A DNA stretch of 5,117 nt, taken from assembly GCA_017466965.1 (NCBI GenBank), contig JAFTTD010000250.1:1-5117 (forward strand), read 5' to 3'. The notes beneath the pieces are model-generated. The model made no database searches. It saw nothing but the letters and a program-made list of their open reading frames with translations, and was not told the DNA's origin. The first letter of the stretch is position 1. Every line of letters starts with the position of its first letter. The DNA is from Bacteroidaceae bacterium (lineage in GTDB: Bacteria > Bacteroidota > Bacteroidia > Bacteroidales > Bacteroidaceae). Made by a program: the position numbers and the translations under genes. This document shows, in pieces, positions 1 to 5,117 of this stretch.

Positions 1-359
1 TGCTCGGAGCCCGCTCAAGCGCAGACCTGCTCGAGCTCGACCTCTTCCGCGCCATAGGAGACGTTTACATCACTACCGAAGACGGTTCGGAAGGAGAAAA
101 AGGATTCGTCACACAACATTCAATCCTCACAAAAGAGAAATTCTCAAGAATATCAACCTGCGGCCCTAAGCCAATGATGATGGCTGTGGCTAAATACGCC
201 AAAGCGGCAGGCATACCGTGCGAAGTATCATTAGAGAACATGATGGCATGCGGACTCGGAGCCTGCTTGTGCTGTGTAGAAAAGACAGTAAAAGGAAACG
301 TATGCGTATGCAAAGAAGGACCTGTATTTAACATAGAAGACTTGACATGGCAGATTTAA
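1..359 (+). CDS. pyrK: Dihydroorotate dehydrogenase B, electron transfer subunit (PyrK), C-terminal part
   Basis: The gene is cut by the left edge; the frame reads from base 3 and gives 118 codons before TAA at 357-359. PyrK carries FAD and a [2Fe-2S] cluster and passes electrons from the PyrD flavin to NAD+ in de novo pyrimidine synthesis, in the cytoplasm. Seen here (fragment numbering): the start of the NAD-binding half, [10 protein letters not shown] (1-10); the CGPKPMM motif (53-59), typical of ferredoxin-reductase-like proteins; and the C-terminal cluster-binding region with cysteines at 83, 88 and 91 (CxxxxCxxC) and C103 just before KEGPVF, matching the four-cysteine pattern of the family. 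Extra cysteines at 90 and 101 add to the cluster region. The N-terminal FAD-binding barrel is outside the window. The gene overlaps pyrD by 13 bp, which fits co-transcription and translational coupling. Identification is firm; length and start are unknown. Confidence 0.95.
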   Translation, partial: LGARSSADLLELDLFRAIGDVYITTEDGSEGEKGFVTQHSILTKEKFSRISTCGPKPMMMAVAKYAKAAGIPCEVSLENMMACGLGACLCCVEKTVKGNVCVCKEGPVFNIEDLTWQI

Positions 360-1258
360 CAACCAGAATAGCCGGGCTCACAATGAAGAATCCGGTAATG
401 ACAGCATCAGGAACATTCGGTTACGGGATTGAATTCGCCGACTTCGTAAACCTGGAAGACATAGGCGGAATCATAGTGAAAGGCACAACGCTCAATCCGC
501 GCGAGGGAAACGACTATCCGAGAATGGCAGAAACACCAAGCGGAATGCTCAACTGCGTAGGACTGCAGAACAAGGGAGTTGACTACTTCTGCAACAACAT
601 ATACCCCCAAATAAAGGACATCAGCACCAACATGATAGTAAACGTGTCGGGCAACAGTCCGGAAGACTATGCAGAATGTGCGGCACGAATAAATGAGCTT
701 GACAACATACCCGCAATAGAACTGAACATCAGCTGCCCTAACGTGCGCCAAGGAGGAATGGCATTCGGAGTAACACCCGACGGAGCAGCAAGTGTGGTAA
801 AGGCAGTAAGAGAGGCATACAAGAAGACACTCATAGTAAAACTCTCACCAAACGTGACAAGCATAACAGACATAGCGCGCAGCGTGGAAGACGCCGGCGC
901 AGACGCACTCTCGCTCATCAACACACTGATGGGAATGGCAATAGACATTGAAAAGCGCAAGCCTATCCTATCCATCGCCACAGGAGGACTGAGCGGACCA
1001 GCCGTGAAGCCAGTGGCAGTAAGATGCGTATGGCAAGTGGCAAAGGCAGTGAAAGTGCCTGTAATAGGACTCGGAGGCATAATGAACGAGAAAGACGCCA
1101 TTGAATTCTTCCTTGCAGGAGCAAGAGCAATAGAAATCGGCACAGCGAACTTCATAGATCCGGCAATAACAGTAAAAGTTGCAAACGGAATAAGCGACTG
1201 GCTCGACAAACACGGATGCAAGTCGATAGACGAAATCATCGGACAGCTTGAAGCATAA
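347..1258 (+). CDS. pyrD: Dihydroorotate dehydrogenase B (NAD+), catalytic subunit (PyrD, class 1B)
   Basis: This 303-residue FMN-binding TIM-barrel enzyme oxidises dihydroorotate to orotate, the fourth step of pyrimidine synthesis, and works in the cytoplasm with PyrK. Seen in order: [13 protein letters not shown] (15-27), GGIIVKGTT (40-48) with the FMN-contacting lysine, [11 protein letters not shown] (67-77), [10 protein letters not shown] (99-108), and [11 protein letters not shown] (127-137) with Cys130 as active-site base. Cysteine there, rather than serine, is the class 1 mark. Then come VKLSPNVT (164-171), the phosphate-binding [12 protein letters not shown] (211-222), VIGLGGI (239-245) and EIGTANF (263-269). 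Length is normal. The start at 347 gives the canonical short N-terminus and lies inside the last codons of pyrK in another frame; no strong ribosome binding site is visible. Ile is mostly ATA (20 of 32 codons by my count). The last codons form the first unit of a 22-bp tandem repeat. The neighbouring pyrK supports the 1B assignment. Confidence 0.97.
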   Translation: MADLTTRIAGLTMKNPVMTASGTFGYGIEFADFVNLEDIGGIIVKGTTLNPREGNDYPRMAETPSGMLNCVGLQNKGVDYFCNNIYPQIKDISTNMIVNVSGNSPEDYAECAARINELDNIPAIELNISCPNVRQGGMAFGVTPDGAASVVKAVREAYKKTLIVKLSPNVTSITDIARSVEDAGADALSLINTLMGMAIDIEKRKPILSIATGGLSGPAVKPVAVRCVWQVAKAVKVPVIGLGGIMNEKDAIEFFLAGARAIEIGTANFIDPAITVKVANGISDWLDKHGCKSIDEIIGQLEA

Positions 1259-1305
1259 CACCGGACAGCTTGAAGCATAGCACCGGACAGTTTGAAGCAT
1301 AGCAC
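1240..1305. repeat. Three tandem copies of a 22-bp unit spanning the pyrD stop codon
   Basis: Units lie at 1240-1261, 1262-1283 and 1284-1305; each contains GGACAG(C/T)TTGAAGCATA followed by A or G and CAC. Unit 2 differs from unit 1 by one base (TAA becomes TAG) and unit 3 from unit 2 by one more (C to T). Unit 1 encodes the last residues of PyrD (GQLEA) and its stop, so the array looks like duplication of the gene's own 3' end outward. Because the first copy supplies the stop, gain or loss of downstream copies would leave the protein unchanged. No stem-loop is evident within a unit. Confidence 0.9.
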
Positions 1306-1370
1306 CGCATATCAGCAAGCAAGCAAAAACCGTTATTTAATATCTTTTTATCATTGTTTTGGCAAAATAG

Positions 1371-1401
1371 TTTCCCAAATGGAGAAATAACCCTATATTT
1401 G
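1371..1401 (+). promoter_or_regulatory. Bacteroidota-type promoter for asnA
   Basis: TATATTTG at 1394-1401 matches the -7 consensus TAnnTTTG of the Bacteroidota primary sigma factor. A -33-like TTTC (consensus TTTG) lies at 1371-1374, with the usual 19-base spacing. A perfect TTTG at 1358-1361 is too far upstream to pair with it. Transcription would start near 1407-1409, leaving a leader of only about 25 bases before asnA. The promoter suggests asnA is transcribed separately from pyrKD. Identification rests on the motif match only. Confidence 0.6.
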
Positions 1402-1416
1402 CACTACAAAATAACA

Positions 1417-1440
1417 ATGAAAAGCAATAATAATGAGTAA
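1417..1440 (+). CDS. Putative seven-codon leader ORF (MKSNNNE) overlapping the asnA start
   Basis: ATG at 1417 opens a frame reading Met-Lys-Ser-Asn-Asn-Asn-Glu and stopping at TAA 1438-1440. The asnA ATG (1433-1435) lies inside it in the +1 frame, so the two overlap by 8 bases. Three consecutive Asn codons directly before an asparagine synthetase resemble the amino-acid-rich leader peptides of attenuated operons. However, the leader is AT-rich, so AAT triplets arise easily, and no terminator or antiterminator fold fits between the predicted promoter and the start codon. Translation is unproven and low confidence is intended. Confidence 0.2.
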   Translation: MKSNNNE

Positions 1441-2470
1441 ACTTATAAAACCAGAAGGATACAAACAGCTGCTTGACCCCATTCAGACAGAATTGGGCAT
1501 AAAACAGATAAAAGACTTCTTCCAGGCCAATCTCTCAACAGCGCTAAGGCTCAGACGAGTGACAGCACCACTGTTCGTAATGAGAGGCTTAGGCATAAAC
1601 GACGACCTGAACGGAGTGGAACGCCCCGTATCATTCCCCATCAAGGACATGCAGGACAACGTGGCGGAAGTGGTACATTCATTGGCGAAATGGAAAAGGC
1701 TGATGCTTGCAGAGTACAACATCAAGCCCGGATACGGACTATACACCGACATGAACGCCATCAGAGGTGACGAAGAGCTGGACAACCTACACTCCCTATA
1801 TGTTGACCAATGGGACTGGGAGCGCACCATAACCAGCGAGAACAGGAACCTCGACTACCTGAAGAAGACAGTGGCAAGCATATACAGAGCCATCAGAAGA
1901 ACAGAATACCTCGTATGCGAGTCTTATCCTCAGATAGAGCCGTTCCTGCCAGAGGACATTTACTTCATACACAGCGAGGAGCTTATGAGAAGATACCCCG
2001 GCATGACGCCTAAACAGCGAGAGGATGCCATCTGCAAGGAATATGGCGCAGTCTTCATCATCGGCATAGGAGGCGAACTCTCAGACGGCACACGTCATGA
2101 CACACGCGCACCTGACTACGACGACTGGACCACACCGAATTCAGACGGATTCAAGGGACTGAACGGCGACATCATGATATGGAACCCTATACTGAAGCGA
2201 GGATTCGAGCTTTCTTCAATGGGAATAAGAGTGGACAAGGAAACTCTGCTCCACCAGCTTGAACTGACAGGAAAAGAGGACAGAAAGGAACTCTACTTCC
2301 ACCAGCGCCTCATAAACGGCGAACTTCCGCTGAGCATCGGAGGCGGAATCGGCCAAAGCCGCCTGTGCATGGTACTGCTCCATAAAGCTCATATCGGAGA
2401 GATACAAGCAAGCATCTGGCCAGACTCAATGCGCAAGGAGTGCGCTGAATGGGGAATGCCGCTTATCTGA
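1433..2470 (+). CDS. asnA: Aspartate-ammonia ligase (asparagine synthetase A)
   Basis: AsnA makes asparagine from aspartate, free ammonia and ATP through an aspartyl-AMP intermediate; it is a cytoplasmic enzyme related to the catalytic core of class II aminoacyl-tRNA synthetases. The 345-residue product aligns along its length with the E. coli enzyme (about 330 residues) as I remember it. Seen: VHSLAKWKR (81-89), YVDQWDWER (123-131), the acidic loop RAPDYDDW (225-232), GLNGDIMIWNP (242-252), FELSSMGIRVD (258-268) and the class II motif 3-like GGGIGQSR (303-310), whose arginine is expected to contact ATP. The first 10-12 residues and the tail after 335 slightly exceed the E. coli form. The ATG at 1433 is preceded by AT-rich sequence without a Shine-Dalgarno motif, as is usual in this phylum. 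The gene has its own predicted promoter and converges on glnN. Identification is secure. Confidence 0.97.
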   Translation: MSKLIKPEGYKQLLDPIQTELGIKQIKDFFQANLSTALRLRRVTAPLFVMRGLGINDDLNGVERPVSFPIKDMQDNVAEVVHSLAKWKRLMLAEYNIKPGYGLYTDMNAIRGDEELDNLHSLYVDQWDWERTITSENRNLDYLKKTVASIYRAIRRTEYLVCESYPQIEPFLPEDIYFIHSEELMRRYPGMTPKQREDAICKEYGAVFIIGIGGELSDGTRHDTRAPDYDDWTTPNSDGFKGLNGDIMIWNPILKRGFELSSMGIRVDKETLLHQLELTGKEDRKELYFHQRLINGELPLSIGGGIGQSRLCMVLLHKAHIGEIQASIWPDSMRKECAEWGMPLI

Positions 2471-2503
2471 CACAGAACATCTTTTGCAGTACAGAAAACA
2501 AAA

Positions 2504-2522
2504 AGCCGGCAACATTCCGGCT
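2504..2522 (-). terminator. Rho-independent terminator for glnN (minus strand)
   Basis: AGCCGG (2504-2509) and CCGGCT (2517-2522) form a perfect 6-bp GC-rich stem with a 7-base loop. Read on the minus strand, the stem is followed by TTTTGTTTT (plus-strand A-run at about 2495-2503), a classic intrinsic terminator. On the plus strand there is no T-run after it, so it serves transcripts from glnN, whose stop lies about 180 bases away. It also sits 34 bases after the asnA stop and may protect that 3' end as a hairpin. Confidence 0.8.
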
Positions 2523-2533
2523 GAGAGCAATAA

Positions 2534-2574
2534 AGCAACAACGGGAACATCGCAATGACGTTCCCGTTGTTGTT
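2534..2574 (+). terminator. Long hairpin, likely terminator or 3'-end stabiliser of asnA
   Basis: CAACAACGGGAAC (2536-2548) and GTTCCCGTTGTTG (2560-2572) are perfect 13-base inverted repeats with an 11-base loop. A G-T pair and an A-T pair extend the stem to 2534 and 2574. On the plus strand it is followed by a T-containing but broken tract (TTCGTTATAATT). On the minus strand the following bases are also only partly T-rich. It is the strongest hairpin in the intergenic region and most simply ends or protects the asnA transcript; it could act on both strands. Confidence 0.6.
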
Positions 2575-2672
2575 CGTTATAATTGGTGTCCGATAAAATG
2601 TTCGTTTTTATTGGTATCCGATAAAAATGTTCATTATTAATGGCGTCCGATAAAAACTGTTCGTTATATATG
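2571..2672. repeat. Degenerate tandem repeat, units of 28, 29 and 30 bp plus a partial fourth
   Basis: Units at 2571-2598, 2599-2627 and 2628-2657, with a partial copy at 2658-2672. All begin TGTTC(G/A)TT and the full copies end with the conserved core TCCGATAAAA, preceded by TTGGTG, TTGGTA or ATGGCG. Differences are mostly in the AT-rich middle and in the length of the terminal A-run, which accounts for the stepwise growth in unit length. No reading frame of note is present. The array occupies most of the gap between the asnA hairpin and the glnN stop and would be transcribed in the glnN 3' region. Origin and function are not evident. Confidence 0.8.
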
Positions 2673-2700
2673 CGCCGGCTTTATGAATACACAACAAGCG

Positions 2701-4893
2701 TCAGCGTATGAACAAAAGTTCACGGTACTTAGGCAGCGACCACATTTCATCGTCAACAATCATCTCCAGTTCGTCAATGTGATAACGAATCTGCTCAATC
2801 ATTGTCGCCACAGTGTCATGGTATGCAATTGCCTTTTCACGCTCACTTTCAATGCGGTTAGCCACCTTGCGCGCCTCTACGAGCTTCTTCACATTCTCCA
2901 CAATGTAAGATTCGTGTTCAGAAATCTTCTCTATCAGATATATGTTGTTAGCAGAAACCAAGCGCGCCTTCTCTGGCTCGAATATGTCCATAACCTTATG
3001 CACATTGTCAATGAGCATTGACTGATAGTTTGTAACAACAGGAATGATGTGGTTAAGGCAGAGGTCGCCGAACACGCGTGCTTCAATCTGAATCTTCTTT
3101 GTATATGTGTCCCATTTAATCTCATTGCGCGCATGCAGTTCAAAGGAAGTCATCACCTTCATGTCCTCAAACATCCTGACAGTCTTAGGGTCAAGATAGC
3201 GGTCATAAATGACAGGACAGCTTGTTTCGCAGTCAAGCCCTCGCTTAGCGGCCTCCTGCTTCCATTCTTCGCTGTATCCGTTTCCGTCAAAGCGTATAGG
3301 CTTTGTATATTTAATGTCCTCACGAACAACCTTCAGAATGGCGGTCTCCTTGCGTTCGCCGTTGGCAATAAGCACATCCACCCTCTTCTTGAACTCTGTG
3401 AGCGCTTCGGCAACAGCCGTATTCAGTGTGAGCATGGCAGAAGCACAGTTGGCAACGGCTCCAACGGCACGGAACTCAAACCTGTTTCCTGTGAAGGCGA
3501 AAGGCGAAGTTCGGTTACGGTCAGTATTGTCAATCAGCAATTCAGGTATTGAAGGTATGTCAAGACGCATTGCCTTCTTTCCGCTTACCGACAGAATCTC
3601 GTCATCAGTAGCGTTCTCAACGTGGTCAAGAAGGTCGGACACAGTCTTGCCGAGGAACGACGAAATGATAGCTGGCGGAGCCTCATATCCACCCAGACGA
3701 TGAGCATTCGTAGCGCTTACGATAGAGGCCTTTAGCAGTCCGTTGTGGTCATATACAGCCTTCAGAGTCTCCACGATAAAAGTGACGAATCTGAGATTGT
3801 CCATAGGAGTTTTTCCCGGAGCATGCAGCAGAACGCCAGTATCAGTAGAGAGCGACCAGTTGTTGTGCTTGCCAGAGCCATTGATGCCCTTGAAAGGCTT
3901 CTCATGAAGCAGGCAGCGGAATCCATGCTCGCGCGCCACTTCCTTCATGAGCGACATCATCAGCATATTGTGGTCAACGGCAAGGTTTGCCTCCTCGTAT
4001 ATCGGAGCAAGCTCAAACTGGTTTGGCGCAGCCTCGTTATGTCGCGTTTTGCAAGGTATTCCAAGCTCAAGAGCCCTTATTTCAAGGTCTTTCATGAAAG
4101 CCTCCACACGCGGAGGTATAGCTCCGAAATAATGGTCGTCCATCTGCTGGTTCTTTGCAGAATCATGCCCCATGAGCGTTCTTCCCGTCATCACGAGGTC
4201 AGGACGAGCGGCATACAGAGCCTCGTCAACGAGGAAGTACTCCTGTTCCCATCCCAAGTTGCAGATCACCTTCTTCACTTTCTTGTCAAAATACTGGCAC
4301 ACAGCCGTAGCGGCCTTGTCAACGGCGTTGAGCGACTTCTTCAGCGGAGCCTTGTAGTCGAGAGCCTCTCCTGTGAAGGAGATGAAGATAGTAGGAATGA
4401 GCAGTGTGTCTCCAAGTACGAACACTGGCGAAGAAGGGTCCCATGCCGTATATCCTCGCGCCTCGAACGTAGAGCGTATTCCTCCGTTAGGGAATGACGA
4501 AGCGTCCGGTTCCTGCTGAATCAGCAGCTTGCCTTCAAACTTCTCCACCATGCCTCCCTTGCCGTCATGCTCAACGAATCCGTCATGCTTCTCAGCCGTA
4601 CCGTCTGTCAGAGGTTGAAACCAGTGTGTGTAGTGCGTAACGCCCAGTTCCATTGCCCATCTCTTCATTCCCTCTGCCACTGCGTCAGCTATGGCACGGT
4701 CGAACGGTGCGCCGTTGTCTATCACGTCGCACATCTGCTTGTAAACTTTGGAAGGCAGATATTTCTGCATCTTCTTTCTGTCGAACACGTACTTTGCGAA
4801 ATACTCTGACGGACGTTCCTTCGGAACTGCCACTTCAACCGGCTTTCTTTTGAAAGCCTCGTCAACAACCTTGAATCTTAGCTTTGAAGACAT
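2701..4893 (-). CDS. glnN: Glutamine synthetase type III (GSIII, GlnN)
   Basis: GSIII makes glutamine from glutamate, ammonia and ATP and is a main ammonia-assimilating enzyme in Bacteroidota; it forms large cytoplasmic oligomers. The 730-residue length matches the roughly 729-residue Bacteroides fragilis family member and far exceeds type I or II enzymes. Seen: a GSIII-specific N-terminal region (1-200) with GVTHYTHWFQPLTDG (84-98); the metal/ammonia motif GWEQEYF (214-220); NEAAPNQFELAPIYE (286-300); the glutamate/ATP-binding stretch HEKPFKGINGSGKHNNWS (330-347); SATNAHRLGG (393-402); and NRTSPFAFTGNRFEFRAVG (460-478) with the phosphate-contacting arginines and the catalytic-site glutamate. 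The C-terminal helical part (about 640-715) is the usual GSIII extension. No adenylylation-loop pattern of type I was recognised. The start at 4893 gives the expected N-terminus; no strong ribosome binding site is present. The gene is monocistronic as far as visible and converges on asnA. Confidence 0.98.
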   Translation of the reverse strand: MSSKLRFKVVDEAFKRKPVEVAVPKERPSEYFAKYVFDRKKMQKYLPSKVYKQMCDVIDNGAPFDRAIADAVAEGMKRWAMELGVTHYTHWFQPLTDGTAEKHDGFVEHDGKGGMVEKFEGKLLIQQEPDASSFPNGGIRSTFEARGYTAWDPSSPVFVLGDTLLIPTIFISFTGEALDYKAPLKKSLNAVDKAATAVCQYFDKKVKKVICNLGWEQEYFLVDEALYAARPDLVMTGRTLMGHDSAKNQQMDDHYFGAIPPRVEAFMKDLEIRALELGIPCKTRHNEAAPNQFELAPIYEEANLAVDHNMLMMSLMKEVAREHGFRCLLHEKPFKGINGSGKHNNWSLSTDTGVLLHAPGKTPMDNLRFVTFIVETLKAVYDHNGLLKASIVSATNAHRLGGYEAPPAIISSFLGKTVSDLLDHVENATDDEILSVSGKKAMRLDIPSIPELLIDNTDRNRTSPFAFTGNRFEFRAVGAVANCASAMLTLNTAVAEALTEFKKRVDVLIANGERKETAILKVVREDIKYTKPIRFDGNGYSEEWKQEAAKRGLDCETSCPVIYDRYLDPKTVRMFEDMKVMTSFELHARNEIKWDTYTKKIQIEARVFGDLCLNHIIPVVTNYQSMLIDNVHKVMDIFEPEKARLVSANNIYLIEKISEHESYIVENVKKLVEARKVANRIESEREKAIAYHDTVATMIEQIRYHIDELEMIVDDEMWSLPKYRELLFIR

Positions 4894-4944
4894 ATATACT
4901 TGATTGATTATTTTCCTTATTCCTTAAATCATTTAATACTTCTG

Positions 4945-4975
4945 CAAAGATACAACAAAGAAACGAAAATGAAAA
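4945..4975 (-). promoter_or_regulatory. Bacteroidota-type promoter for glnN
   Basis: On the minus strand TATCTTTG (plus 4945-4952, CAAAGATA) fits the TAnnTTTG -7 element exactly. Nineteen bases upstream lies TTTT (plus 4972-4975, AAAA) in the -33 position, a weak match to TTTG, within a strongly T-rich stretch. Transcription would begin near 4937-4940, giving a leader of about 45 bases. No obvious operator palindrome for a nitrogen regulator overlaps it. Support is by motif and position only. Confidence 0.6.
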
Positions 4976-5008
4976 CTGAAAAAATAAACAAAGTGGCAAC
5001 AGCAGGAG

Positions 5009-5024
5009 TAATAATAAATTATTA
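5009..5024. repeat. AT-only inverted repeat upstream of glnN
   Basis: TAATAAT (5009-5015) and ATTATTA (5018-5024) form a perfect 7-base inverted repeat with a 2-base centre, 34 bases beyond the -33 element of the predicted glnN promoter. It could be a protein-binding palindrome, but the sequence is entirely A and T and such symmetry arises readily by chance. Confidence 0.25.
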
Positions 5025-5028
5025 ATTC

Positions 5029-5117
5029 ATGTTGAGTATGCGTCAAAAAGGATTGCCATACTCAAATTATAGAAATTCACTGGTGTTTTCGGCTCTGGAG
5101 CCTTGGGCAGGTCGGAA
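5029..5117 (+). CDS. Possible start of an unidentified ORF leaving the window
   Basis: ATG at 5029 opens 29 codons without a stop up to the right edge, starting MLSMRQKGLPYSNY and ending with SALEPWAGR; a second in-frame ATG lies at 5038. I do not recognise a family. It would be divergent from glnN. No TAnnTTTG promoter precedes it, and an AGGAG at 5003-5007 is too far away to serve as ribosome binding site. The minus strand is also open here, from the edge to TAA at 5067-5069, reading PAQGSRAENTSEFL at its end, so the stretch could equally be the 3' end of a minus-strand gene, or non-coding. Low confidence. Confidence 0.2.
   Translation, partial: MLSMRQKGLPYSNYRNSLVFSALEPWAGR
5032..5065. 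other. Hairpin with 9-bp perfect stem near the right edge
   Basis: TTGAGTATG (5032-5040) and CATACTCAA (5057-5065) are perfectly complementary around a 16-base loop. No T-run follows on the plus strand, and only an AT-mixed stretch follows on the minus strand, so it is not a textbook intrinsic terminator. Its position two bases past the minus-strand TAA at 5067-5069 would suit a 3'-end hairpin of an off-window minus-strand gene. It could instead be a binding palindrome or leader structure. Confidence 0.45.

Noticed and set aside
1240..1305. CRISPR or attachment-site array
   Set aside because: Direct tandem copies without spacers that start inside pyrD coding sequence; no integrase nearby.
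667..1318. Minus-strand open frames over pyrD (667-1305, 968-1318)
   Set aside because: Antisense to an intact pyrD with all family motifs; the repeated CYASSC-like peptide in them is just the 22-bp tandem repeat read backwards.
1358..1361. TTTG as the -33 element of the asnA promoter
   Set aside because: It lies 32 bases from the -7 element, too far; the TTTC at 1371-1374 has the proper 19-base spacing.
1306..1370. Intrinsic terminator after pyrD
   Set aside because: A T-rich stretch exists around 1333-1352, but I find no stem-loop before it.
2571..2672. CRISPR array
   Set aside because: Units are contiguous, degenerate and without unique spacers, and no cas gene is present.
2449..3021. 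Plus-strand frames 2449-2640 and 2683-3021
   Set aside because: The first overlaps the end of asnA and runs through the hairpins; the second is antisense to the 3' end of glnN. No homology or start signals.
3049..4497. Long plus-strand open frames (3049-3552, 3209-3703, 3745-4497) opposite glnN
   Set aside because: They lie entirely antisense to a full-length, motif-rich GSIII gene and their translations show no recognisable domain; they are shadow frames.

Overview
The window looks like chromosomal housekeeping DNA from a member of the Bacteroidota, probably order Bacteroidales (Prevotella- or Bacteroides-like). Three things support this. Two upstream regions carry a TAnnTTTG-type -7 element, the Bacteroidota promoter signature. 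The genes lack clear Shine-Dalgarno sequences. The glutamine synthetase is the long type III (GlnN) form of about 730 residues typical of this group. The genus cannot be fixed from the sequence alone.

Layout. Positions 1-359 (+) hold the C-terminal part of pyrK, the electron-transfer subunit of dihydroorotate dehydrogenase. It overlaps by 13 bp the complete pyrD (347-1258, +), the class 1B catalytic subunit. The end of pyrD runs into three tandem copies of a 22-bp unit (1240-1305). A 174-bp spacer with a Bacteroidota-type promoter follows, then asnA (1433-2470, +), ammonia-dependent asparagine synthetase. A seven-codon reading frame, Met-Lys-Ser-Asn-Asn-Asn-Glu, overlaps the asnA start. Positions 2471-2700 lie between convergent genes and hold two strong hairpins and a degenerate 28-30-bp tandem repeat. 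glnN (2701-4893, -) follows, with its own promoter at about 4945-4975. The last 140 bp hold a hairpin and a reading frame that leaves the window.

Function. PyrK and PyrD form the NAD-linked, flavin and iron-sulfur dihydroorotate dehydrogenase of pyrimidine synthesis. AsnA and GlnN both fix free ammonia into amides, on aspartate and glutamate respectively, and they face each other tail to tail. The window is therefore a nitrogen and nucleotide core-metabolism region. I see no mobile element genes, CRISPR array, RNA gene or defence system, and no convincing new multi-gene system. The points most worth a second look are the Asn-rich mini-ORF at the asnA start and the two non-coding tandem repeats.
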